Assembly: GCF_030499535.1 (NCBI RefSeq)
Contig: NZ_JASTLB010000001.1
Span: forward strand, 2,294,001-2,358,000
Direction of reading: 5' to 3'
DNA length: 64,000 nucleotides
Source: Streptomyces sp. TG1A-8
GTDB lineage: Bacteria > Actinomycetota > Actinomycetes > Streptomycetales > Streptomycetaceae
Positions 1 to 7,394 of this stretch are shown piece after piece (position 1 is the stretch's first letter; every line of letters begins with the position of its first letter). The notes below the pieces were generated by a model. That model saw nothing but the letters and a program-made list of their open reading frames with translations. It had not been told where the DNA came from and searched no databases. A program made the translations under genes and the position numbers.

Positions 1-533
1 CTGCAGCCCCTCGTTGAGGAGCTCGCGCAGCGACTCGACGTCCGTCGTGGAGCGGGAGATCAGCCGGCCCGAGGTGTAGCGCTCGTGGAAGTCGACGCTC
101 AGCGCCTGCGCGTGCCGGAAGATCCGGCCCCGCAGGTCCAGCAGCACGTCCTGGCTGACCCGCGCGGAGGCCACGGTGAACGCGGACTGCAGCCCGCCGG
201 AGGCCAGCGCGCACAGCAGGTAGCCGACGGCCACCGCGGCCAGCGGACCGCGGTCGTGGTCCCGGAAGGCCGGTACGGCGCGGTCGAGGGCGTACGCCAC
301 CAGCAGCGGGCCCGCCTGCGCGGCCGCCTGCTGGAGCAGCAGCAGGAGCATGGCGCCCGCGGCCCGGGCCCTCGGGGGGCGAGCAGCGAGCGCAGCAGGC
401 CGGCCGTGGCGCCGGGTGCGACGGGCAGGACGTCCCGGTCGAAGGGGTCACCGGTGGTGCCGGCGCCGTCCGGGTCCGGAGAGCGGGAGGGGTCGTCGTC
501 CGCGGCCGGGGTGGCGGTCGTCGTGGTGGTCAT
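1..533 (-). CDS. ABC exporter half-transporter (TMD-NBD), 3' part outside window, apparent frameshift
   Basis: The N-terminal part of an exporter-type ABC protein with fused membrane and ATPase domains, probably the heterodimer partner of the gene upstream. It starts with ATG at 533, overlapping the stop of that gene by 4 nt (ATGA). The start frame reads MTTTTTATPAADDD to about LLAPRG and then loses homology. From about position 372 downward a different frame reads RARAAGAMLLLLLQQ and stays open to base 1, with typical exporter membrane sequence and an SRSTTDVESLRELLNEG motif. One base appears to be missing in the run at 371-380 (CTCGGGGGGC on the plus strand). Either this copy is a broken gene or there is a sequencing error in a homopolymer. 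Homology is clear; the intactness of the gene is not. Confidence 0.75.
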
Positions 534-2323
534 CGGCGGTCCCCTCGTTCCTCGCCGGACATCAGGTGCGCGTACTCGGCGTCGGCGCGCAGCAGTTCCT
601 GGTGCGTGCCGACGGCGGTGATGCGGCCGCCCGACAGCAGCGCGACCCGGTCGGCGAGCAGCACGGTGGACGGGCGGTGGGCCACGATCAGCGCGGTGGT
701 GTCCGCGAGGACCCGCCGCAGCGCGGCCTCCACGGCGGCCTCCGTGTGCACGTCCAGCGCGGACAGCGGGTCGTCCAGCACCAGGAACCTCGGCCGGCCC
801 ACGACCGCGCGGGCCAGCGCGAGGCGCTGCCGCTGGCCGCCGGACAGACTCAGCCCCTGCTCGCCGACCCGGGTGTCCGCCCCCTGGGGCAGCGCGTGGA
901 CGAACTCGGCCCGGGCGACGGCCAGGGCCCGGTCCAGCTCCGCCCTCCCGGCACCGTCGGCGGCTCCCATCAGCACGTTCTCGCCGACGCTCGCCGAGAA
1001 CAGGGTGGGGTCCTCGAAGGCGACCGCGACCTCGGCCCGCAGTTCCTCCCGGGACATCGCGGTGATGTCCACGCCGTCGAGGGTGATGCGGCCGGAGGTC
1101 ACGTCGTACAGGCGCGGCACGAGGGCGGTGAGGGTCGTCTTCCCGCTGCCGGTGGCCCCGACGAGGGCCATGGACTCGCCGGGGCGGATGTGCAGGTCGA
1201 CGCGGTCCAGGAGGGGCGGGGAGCCGGGCGGGGCGTCGGGGTGGCGGAACCGGACGCCCTCGAACCGCAGGCCGTCCGCCGCGGCGGCCCGCGCGCGCGG
1301 GCGCGCGGCGGTGCCCCCGGCCGTCTCCTCCTCCGGCGCCTCGTCCCGCACCTCGAAGTACCGCTCCGTCGCCGTCGCCGCCTCCTGGCTCATCGCCAGC
1401 AGGAAGCCGATCGAGTCCACCGGCCACCGCAGCGCGAGTGCCGTGCTCAGGAAGGCGACCAGCGTCCCCGCGGACAGCTCCCCGTCGGCCACCCGGACGG
1501 CGCCCAGCACCAGCGCCGCCCCGATCGCGGCCTCGGGCAGGGTCACGATGACCCCCCAGATGGTCGCCAGCAGCCGTGCCTTGTGCAGTTCCGTGCCGCG
1601 CAGCCGGCCCGACAGCAGGTGGAAGGCCCGCGCCTGGCTGCGGTGCCGGCCGAAGCCCTTGATGACGCGGATGCCGAGCACGCTCTCCTCGACCACCGTC
1701 GTCAGGTCGCCGACCTGGTCCTGCGCGCGCCGCGCGACCTCGGCGTACCGGCGCTCGAAGACCACGCAGGTCCACATGACCGGGACGACGGGACCGAGGA
1801 TGACCAGCCCCAGCACCCAGTCCTGCACCAACATGATCACCACGCCGACGAGGATCGTCACCGTGTTGACGAGCAGGAAGGTCAGCGGGAAGGCGAGGAA
1901 CATCCGCAGCAGCATCAGGTCGGTCGTGGCCCGGGAGAGCAGTTGGCCGGACGCCCACCGGTCGTGGAAGGCCGCCGGCAGCCGCTGCAGATGCCGGTAC
2001 AGGCCGGCCCGCATCTCCGCCTCGACGTGCGACAGTGGACGGGCCACCAGCCAGCGCCGCGTCCCGAACAGGACCGCCTCGACGATGCCGAGCAGCAGCA
2101 GGCACAGCGCCCCGAGCCACACCCCGGCCGGGTCCCGGCCGGCGACCGGCCCGTCGACCATCCACTTCAGGACGAGGGGGATCACCAGCCCCGTGCAGGA
2201 GGCGACGACCGCGACGACCGCGGCGGTGAACAGGCGGGCCCGCACGGGGCGTACGTACGGCCACAGCCGCAGCAGGGTGCGGACGGCCGAGCGGTCCCGG
2301 GTGGTTGCACGTGTCGTGGACAT
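530..2323 (-). CDS. ABC exporter, fused permease and ATPase (597 aa)
   Basis: An exporter-type half-transporter of the MdlA/MsbA-like class in the cytoplasmic membrane; the substrate is unknown. The first ~310 residues hold about six membrane helices and a typical cytoplasmic loop (SRATTDLMLLRMF). The nucleotide-binding domain follows, with Walker A GATGSGKTT around residues 389-397 (K395), signature LSGGQRQRLALARA, Walker B FLVLDDPLSALD and the H-loop VAHR. I chose ATG at 2323 (MSTTRATTRDRSAV). The open frame extends further upstream, but that stretch is Arg/Pro-rich and not family-like. The stop overlaps the next half-transporter gene by 4 nt, so the two are translationally coupled and probably form a heterodimer. 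Confidence 0.9.
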   Translation of the reverse strand: MSTTRATTRDRSAVRTLLRLWPYVRPVRARLFTAAVVAVVASCTGLVIPLVLKWMVDGPVAGRDPAGVWLGALCLLLLGIVEAVLFGTRRWLVARPLSHVEAEMRAGLYRHLQRLPAAFHDRWASGQLLSRATTDLMLLRMFLAFPLTFLLVNTVTILVGVVIMLVQDWVLGLVILGPVVPVMWTCVVFERRYAEVARRAQDQVGDLTTVVEESVLGIRVIKGFGRHRSQARAFHLLSGRLRGTELHKARLLATIWGVIVTLPEAAIGAALVLGAVRVADGELSAGTLVAFLSTALALRWPVDSIGFLLAMSQEAATATERYFEVRDEAPEEETAGGTAARPRARAAAADGLRFEGVRFRHPDAPPGSPPLLDRVDLHIRPGESMALVGATGSGKTTLTALVPRLYDVTSGRITLDGVDITAMSREELRAEVAVAFEDPTLFSASVGENVLMGAADGAGRAELDRALAVARAEFVHALPQGADTRVGEQGLSLSGGQRQRLALARAVVGRPRFLVLDDPLSALDVHTEAAVEAALRRVLADTTALIVAHRPSTVLLADRVALLSGGRITAVGTHQELLRADAEYAHLMSGEERGDRR

Positions 2324-2771
2324 CGACGCGAGCCTACGGATCCGCACGCGCGGCGCCCACTGGGTTTCGGCCGGACCGCCGGCCGCCGGTCCGGGACCGG
2401 TGCGTCCGGCCGGCGTCACCGTCCCGCGCGCCCGGGGCGGACACCGGCCGCTCCCGCGCGTCCTGACGGTCCGTCCGGCGGAGCGGCCGTCGCCCTCCCG
2501 GGGACCAGGACGGCGAACGGTCGCATAACGAACACGGATATCCGGACAACGGACCATTTCCGGCCAAGTTGGTGACATGGTCCTGACAGGTCACCCGATC
2601 CCCTGCCACTCTTCCCACGGCCGGCTCACAGCGGCTCCACACCTCCCGCACATTTCTCGTGACCCGGCCGCGCACGTGGTTCCGCGTACCGCCCCGTTCT
2701 GCCCGGACGTCCCGACCCGCCGTCCGGTCTTCCCTGGCCGCGCGACCCGCGGTCACGCAGAAGGAGTCAGT
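2324..2771. other. Divergent intergenic region, ABC exporter / protease 1
   Basis: This 448-nt stretch has no convincing gene and separates the leftward ABC operon from the rightward metalloprotease. It contains a short palindrome CGGATATCCG (2535-2544). It also contains the sequence GGTCCTGACAGGT (2579-2591) inside GTGAC-N13-GTCAC. A near copy, GGTCCTGACATGT, lies upstream of the second protease (4950-4962), which suggests a shared regulatory site. I see no confident -35/-10 pair. The open frame that runs through here from 2577 is an upstream extension of the protease without family similarity. Confidence 0.5.
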
Positions 2772-4829
2772 GTGAGAAGCACCTCCCGCAGACGCACCCT
2801 CCGCGCCACGCCCCGCACCGCGCACCGCCGCACCGCCGCCGTCGCCCTCGCCGGCGTCGCCGCCCTGATCTCCGCCGCCGTCCAGGCGGGCGCCGCGAGC
2901 GCGGCCCCGGCCGGACCGCGGACGGGCGGGGCCGGCCCCGCCCACCTGGCCCTCGCCCTCACCCCCTCCCAGCGCGCCGAGCTGATCCGGCACGCCGACG
3001 CCGCGAAGGCGGACACCGCCCGCGCGCTCGGCCTGGGCGCCCGGGAGCAACTGGTCGTCCACGACGTCGTCGAGGACGTCGACGGCACGCTGCACACCCG
3101 CTACGAGCGCACCTACGCCGGCCTGCCGGTGCTCGGCGGCGACCTGATCGTCGACACCGCGAGGTCGGGCGCGACCAGGCGTGTCGTCAAGGCCACCGAC
3201 GCCGTCCTGGAGGTCCCCGGCCTCACCCCGGCCGTACCGGAGTCGGCCGCCGAGCGGCAGGCCGTGCGGCGGGCCGAGTCCCTCGGCGGCACCCGGTCCA
3301 CCGCCGACAGCGTGCGCAAGGTGGTCTGGGCCGGCTCCGGCAAGCCCGTCCTCGCCTACGAGACGGTCGTCGGCGGCCTCCAGGACGACGGCACCCCCAA
3401 CCAGCTGCACGTCATCACCGACGCCGCCACCGGCAAGAAGCTCTACGAGTACCAGGGCATCGAGACCGGAACCGGCAAGACCCTGTACTCCGGCACGGTC
3501 ACCCTGAACACCACGCTGTCGGGCTCGACCTACCAGCTGAACGACACCACGCGCGGCAGCCACAAGACCTACAACCTGGCCCACAAGACCTCCGGCACCG
3601 GCACGCTGTTCACCGACGCCGACGACGTCTGGGGCACCGGTGTGGCCTCCAGCTCCACCACCGACCAGACGGCCGCCGCCGACGCCGCCTACGGCGCCGC
3701 GGTCACGTGGGACTTCTACAAGAACACCTTCGGCCGCAGCGGCATCAAGAACAACGGTGCCGCGGCCTACTCCCGCGTCCACTACGGCAACTCGTACGTC
3801 AACGCGTTCTGGGACGACAGCTGCTTCTGCATGACCTACGGCGACGGCTCGGGCAACACCCACCCGCTGACCTCGCTGGACGTCGCGGGCCACGAGATGA
3901 GCCACGGCGTCACCTCCAACACCGCCGGCCTCAACTACTCCGGCGAGTCGGGCGGCCTGAACGAGGCCACCTCCGACATCTTCGGCACCGGCGTCGAGTG
4001 GTACGCCAACAACGCCTCCGACCCCGGTGACTACCTCATCGGCGAGGAGATCAACATCAACGGCGACGGCAGCCCGCTGCGCTACATGGACAAGCCCAGC
4101 AAGGACGGCGGCTCCGCCGACTACTGGTCCTCGTCCGTCGGCAGCAAGGACGTGCACTACTCGTCCGGCGTCGCGAACCACTTCTTCTACCTGCTGTCCG
4201 AGGGCAGCGGCGCCAAGGTGGTGGGCGGCGTCGGCTACGACTCGCCGACCGCGGACGGACTGCCGGTCACGGGCATCGGCCGGGACAAGGCGCTGCAGAT
4301 CTGGTACCGGGCGCTGACCACCAAGTGGACGTCCACCACCAACTACGCGGGCGCCCGCACCGGCACCCTGGCGGCGGCCGGCGAGCTGTACGGAACCACC
4401 AGCGCCGAGTACGCGGCCGTGCAGGACGCCTGGGCGGGCGTCGGGGTCGGCACGCGCTCCGGGGGCGGCACCGGCGGCGGCACGTCGTACGAGAGCACCA
4501 CGCCGGTGGCCGTTCCGGACAACGGGCCGGCGGTGACCTCCTCGATCACCGTCTCCGGCAGGACCGGGAACGCGCCGGCAGGCCTCCGGGTGGGCGTCGA
4601 CATCGCGCACACCTGGCGCGGTGACCTGGTGATCGACCTGATCGGCCCGTCGGGCACCGCCTACCGCCTGAAGAACTTCTCCTCCTCCGACTCGGCGGAC
4701 AACGTCAACGAGACCTACACGGTCGACGCCTCGTCGGAACCGGCCGACGGCACCTGGAAGTTGAGGGTGCAGGATCAGGCCACTTATGACACCGGGACGA
4801 TCAACGGGTGGAAGCTGACGTTCCCGTAA
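2772..4829 (+). CDS. Secreted M4 neutral zinc metalloprotease with C-terminal P domain (685 aa)
   Basis: A thermolysin-family extracellular endopeptidase made as a pre-pro-protein. The GTG start at 2772 has a strong RBS (AAGGAG, 2761-2766) and gives an Arg-rich, hydrophobic signal peptide ending near AAS/AAP. An FTP/PepSY-type propeptide follows. In the catalytic domain the zinc site is HEMSH (H374, E375, H378), the third ligand is E398 in GGLNEATSD, and the catalytic His is H462 in VHYSSGVANHF. The last ~110 residues (from about TTPVAVPDNGPAV) form a proprotein-convertase P domain that the neighbouring paralogue lacks. The central part is identical at nucleotide level to the next gene, while the signal, the propeptide middle and the C-terminus differ. 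Confidence 0.93.
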   Translation: MRSTSRRRTLRATPRTAHRRTAAVALAGVAALISAAVQAGAASAAPAGPRTGGAGPAHLALALTPSQRAELIRHADAAKADTARALGLGAREQLVVHDVVEDVDGTLHTRYERTYAGLPVLGGDLIVDTARSGATRRVVKATDAVLEVPGLTPAVPESAAERQAVRRAESLGGTRSTADSVRKVVWAGSGKPVLAYETVVGGLQDDGTPNQLHVITDAATGKKLYEYQGIETGTGKTLYSGTVTLNTTLSGSTYQLNDTTRGSHKTYNLAHKTSGTGTLFTDADDVWGTGVASSSTTDQTAAADAAYGAAVTWDFYKNTFGRSGIKNNGAAAYSRVHYGNSYVNAFWDDSCFCMTYGDGSGNTHPLTSLDVAGHEMSHGVTSNTAGLNYSGESGGLNEATSDIFGTGVEWYANNASDPGDYLIGEEININGDGSPLRYMDKPSKDGGSADYWSSSVGSKDVHYSSGVANHFFYLLSEGSGAKVVGGVGYDSPTADGLPVTGIGRDKALQIWYRALTTKWTSTTNYAGARTGTLAAAGELYGTTSAEYAAVQDAWAGVGVGTRSGGGTGGGTSYESTTPVAVPDNGPAVTSSITVSGRTGNAPAGLRVGVDIAHTWRGDLVIDLIGPSGTAYRLKNFSSSDSADNVNETYTVDASSEPADGTWKLRVQDQATYDTGTINGWKLTFP
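3325..4213 (+). repeat. 889-bp tract identical to 5605-6493 (copy 1)
   Basis: Base-by-base comparison shows these 889 bp of protease 1 are identical to 5605-6493 of protease 2 (constant offset 2280), including all synonymous positions. Both sides diverge abruptly. A second identical block of 80 bp lies at 3073-3152 / 5353-5432. The pattern fits recent gene conversion. Confidence 0.95.
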
Positions 4830-5078
4830 ACCACACGCATCGAACCCGGTAACAGGGCGGCGCCCGCGGCACCTCCGCCCTCGAACGGCACCCGTTCACA
4901 CGGCTGCAACATTCACCTGACGGTCGACTTTCAGCCAACATCACTTCAGGGTCCTGACATGTACGCGCCCCTGATGTCACTCTCTCTCCACCCGCCGCAG
5001 CACACAGCAACTCCACATCGGCCCACTTCCGGCCAGTAACCCCACGCTGTCCGGTCTCCCCCACGAGAAGGAGCTTCC
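4830..5078. other. Intergenic region between the tandem proteases
   Basis: These 249 nt carry the probable promoter of protease 2. They contain GGTCCTGACATGT (4950-4962), matching the element upstream of protease 1. That element is the left part of an inverted repeat TGACAT-N13-ATGTCA. No clear rho-independent terminator for protease 1 is visible. Confidence 0.45.
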
Positions 5079-6734
5079 GTGAGCCCCCTCTACGCGCGTC
5101 ACAAGCGCACCACTCTGGCCATCGCCACCGCTGTCGCCGCCGGAGCCCTACTCTCCACCGGTCTGACCACCAGTGCCTCCGCCCAGACCCCGGCCGGGTC
5201 CGCCGCCGCCAAGCCCCTGGCGGCCGCCCCGACCACCCTGACCGCCGCCGCCCGCACCACGCTGATCCAGCAGGCGCAGGCCGACGCGGCCGGGACCGCG
5301 CAGCAGATAGGCCTCGGCGCCAAGGAGAAGCTCGTCGTCAAGGACGTCGTCAAGGACGTCGACGGCACGCTGCACACCCGCTACGAGCGCACCTACGCCG
5401 GCCTGCCGGTGCTCGGCGGCGACCTGATCGTCCACACCGCCAAGTCGGGCAAGACCGAGGGCGTCACCAAGGCGAACAAGACGGCCATCAAGCTGGCCTC
5501 GCTCAAGCCGCAGATCACCGCCGCCAAGGCGGAGAAGCAGGCCGTGAGCGCCGCCCGGACGCTGGGCTCCGCCAAGACCTCCTCGGACGGCGCCCGCAAG
5601 GTGATCTGGGCCGGCTCCGGCAAGCCCGTCCTCGCCTACGAGACGGTCGTCGGCGGCCTCCAGGACGACGGCACCCCCAACCAGCTGCACGTCATCACCG
5701 ACGCCGCCACCGGCAAGAAGCTCTACGAGTACCAGGGCATCGAGACCGGAACCGGCAAGACCCTGTACTCCGGCACGGTCACCCTGAACACCACGCTGTC
5801 GGGCTCGACCTACCAGCTGAACGACACCACGCGCGGCAGCCACAAGACCTACAACCTGGCCCACAAGACCTCCGGCACCGGCACGCTGTTCACCGACGCC
5901 GACGACGTCTGGGGCACCGGTGTGGCCTCCAGCTCCACCACCGACCAGACGGCCGCCGCCGACGCCGCCTACGGCGCCGCGGTCACGTGGGACTTCTACA
6001 AGAACACCTTCGGCCGCAGCGGCATCAAGAACAACGGTGCCGCGGCCTACTCCCGCGTCCACTACGGCAACTCGTACGTCAACGCGTTCTGGGACGACAG
6101 CTGCTTCTGCATGACCTACGGCGACGGCTCGGGCAACACCCACCCGCTGACCTCGCTGGACGTCGCGGGCCACGAGATGAGCCACGGCGTCACCTCCAAC
6201 ACCGCCGGCCTCAACTACTCCGGCGAGTCGGGCGGCCTGAACGAGGCCACCTCCGACATCTTCGGCACCGGCGTCGAGTGGTACGCCAACAACGCCTCCG
6301 ACCCCGGTGACTACCTCATCGGCGAGGAGATCAACATCAACGGCGACGGCAGCCCGCTGCGCTACATGGACAAGCCCAGCAAGGACGGCGGCTCCGCCGA
6401 CTACTGGTCCTCGTCCGTCGGCAGCAAGGACGTGCACTACTCGTCCGGCGTCGCGAACCACTTCTTCTACCTGCTGTCCGAGGGCAGCGGCGCGAAGACC
6501 ATCAACGGCGTGTCCTACAACTCGCCGACGTACAACGGCTCCGCCGTCACCGGCATCGGCCGCGCCAAGGCGCTGCAGATCTGGTACAAGGCGCTGACCA
6601 CGTACATGACCTCGACGACCAACTACAAGGCCGCCCGCACGGCGACCCTGAACGCGGCGTCGGCCCTGTACGGCTCCTCCAGCGCCGAGTACCAGGCCGT
6701 GGCGGCGGCCTGGGCGGCGGTCAACGTCAGCTGA
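5079..6734 (+). CDS. Secreted M4 neutral zinc metalloprotease (551 aa)
   Basis: A second thermolysin-family secreted protease, without the P domain of its neighbour. The GTG at 5079 is preceded by GAAGGAG (5067-5073). A signal peptide of about 36 residues ends near ASA in the TTSASAQ stretch, followed by an FTP/PepSY propeptide. The catalytic site is HEMSH (H365, E366, H369), E389 in LNEATSD and H453 in VHYSSGV. The protein ends right after the M4 C-terminal domain (WAAVNVS). It shares an 889-bp identical core with the upstream paralogue, but its signal sequence and C-terminus are Lys/Ala-richer. A strong hairpin follows 19 nt after the stop. Confidence 0.94.
   Translation: MSPLYARHKRTTLAIATAVAAGALLSTGLTTSASAQTPAGSAAAKPLAAAPTTLTAAARTTLIQQAQADAAGTAQQIGLGAKEKLVVKDVVKDVDGTLHTRYERTYAGLPVLGGDLIVHTAKSGKTEGVTKANKTAIKLASLKPQITAAKAEKQAVSAARTLGSAKTSSDGARKVIWAGSGKPVLAYETVVGGLQDDGTPNQLHVITDAATGKKLYEYQGIETGTGKTLYSGTVTLNTTLSGSTYQLNDTTRGSHKTYNLAHKTSGTGTLFTDADDVWGTGVASSSTTDQTAAADAAYGAAVTWDFYKNTFGRSGIKNNGAAAYSRVHYGNSYVNAFWDDSCFCMTYGDGSGNTHPLTSLDVAGHEMSHGVTSNTAGLNYSGESGGLNEATSDIFGTGVEWYANNASDPGDYLIGEEININGDGSPLRYMDKPSKDGGSADYWSSSVGSKDVHYSSGVANHFFYLLSEGSGAKTINGVSYNSPTYNGSAVTGIGRAKALQIWYKALTTYMTSTTNYKAARTATLNAASALYGSSSAEYQAVAAAWAAVNVS
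5605..6493 (+). repeat. 889-bp tract identical to 3325-4213 (copy 2)
   Basis: Second copy of the perfectly identical tract within the paralogous metalloprotease genes. It covers the end of the propeptide and most of the catalytic domain, including the zinc site. Confidence 0.95.
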
Positions 6735-6753
6735 CCTGACGGTAGTCGATGTC

Positions 6754-6791
6754 GGGCGGTACCCGGGAGGCGATTCTCGCGGGTACCGCCC
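6754..6791 (+). terminator. Hairpin terminator after protease 2
   Basis: A perfect 12-bp stem, GGGCGGTACCCG (6754-6765) with CGGGTACCGCCC (6780-6791), closes a 14-nt loop just after the protease stop. It abuts the TACTCT sequence that probably serves as the -10 box of the next gene. Confidence 0.75.
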
Positions 6792-6805
6792 TACTCTTGT
6801 GACCC

Positions 6806-7327
6806 ATGTCCTCGGCGCCCTTCACCTACGAGCCGGTCGGCGCGACGCGCGACGACCTCGGCTTCTGCCCGCCCGGCTTCCACCCGATGTTCGTGCGCAC
6901 GCGCCTCGGCGAGGGCCCGGAGCTCTTCCGCCGGGCGGCCGAGGCGGTCCTCACCTGGCGGATGCACCGCGCGGTGGGCGTCGGCATCGACGCGGGCGCC
7001 GACCGTGCGGCCCCCGGCGTGGACGTCACGGTCACCCTGGCCGGCCTGGTCAAGGCCCCCTGCCGTGTCGTGTGGACGGTGACGGAACCCCGCCGCGCCG
7101 GCTGGGCCTACGGCACCCTGGCGGGCCACCCCGAATGCGGCGAGGAGGCCTTCGTGGTCGACCGCACCGGCGACGGCACGGTCTGGCTCACGGTCGCCGC
7201 CTTCAGCAGGGCGGCCAGGTGGTACTCCCGCGCGGGCGGCCCGGCGACCCGCGGCCTGCAGCAGGCCCACGCCCGCCGCTGCGGGGCGGCCCTGCGCCGG
7301 CTGTGCGCGGAGCCGGAAGGGGCCTGA
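6806..7327 (+). CDS. DUF1990 family protein (173 aa)
   Basis: A small soluble protein of the DUF1990 family, whose biochemical role is not established. Family-like features are the N-terminal FTYEPVGATRDD, the central FRRAAEAVLTWRMHRAVGV and the C-terminal VAAFSRAARWYSRAGGPATRGLQQAHARR stretch (quoted in parts). The ATG at 6806 has no RBS. TACTCT lies about 9 nt before it, so the mRNA is probably leaderless or nearly so. It is convergent with glgP, and a GC-rich hairpin separates them. Nothing links it to the glucan genes. Confidence 0.8.
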   Translation: MSSAPFTYEPVGATRDDLGFCPPGFHPMFVRTRLGEGPELFRRAAEAVLTWRMHRAVGVGIDAGADRAAPGVDVTVTLAGLVKAPCRVVWTVTEPRRAGWAYGTLAGHPECGEEAFVVDRTGDGTVWLTVAAFSRAARWYSRAGGPATRGLQQAHARRCGAALRRLCAEPEGA

Positions 7328-7349
7328 GGCGCCGGAGGCGCACGGGCCG

Positions 7350-7378
7350 GCGCGGCGGACACGGGGTGCCCGCCGCGC
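7350..7378. terminator. Bidirectional terminator between DUF1990 gene and glgP
   Basis: A 9-bp stem GCGCGGCGG / CCGCCGCGC (7350-7358 / 7370-7378), with CAC/GTG pairing inside the loop, sits between two convergent genes. Confidence 0.6.
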
Positions 7379-7394
7379 GGCGGCTCCGCCCCGG

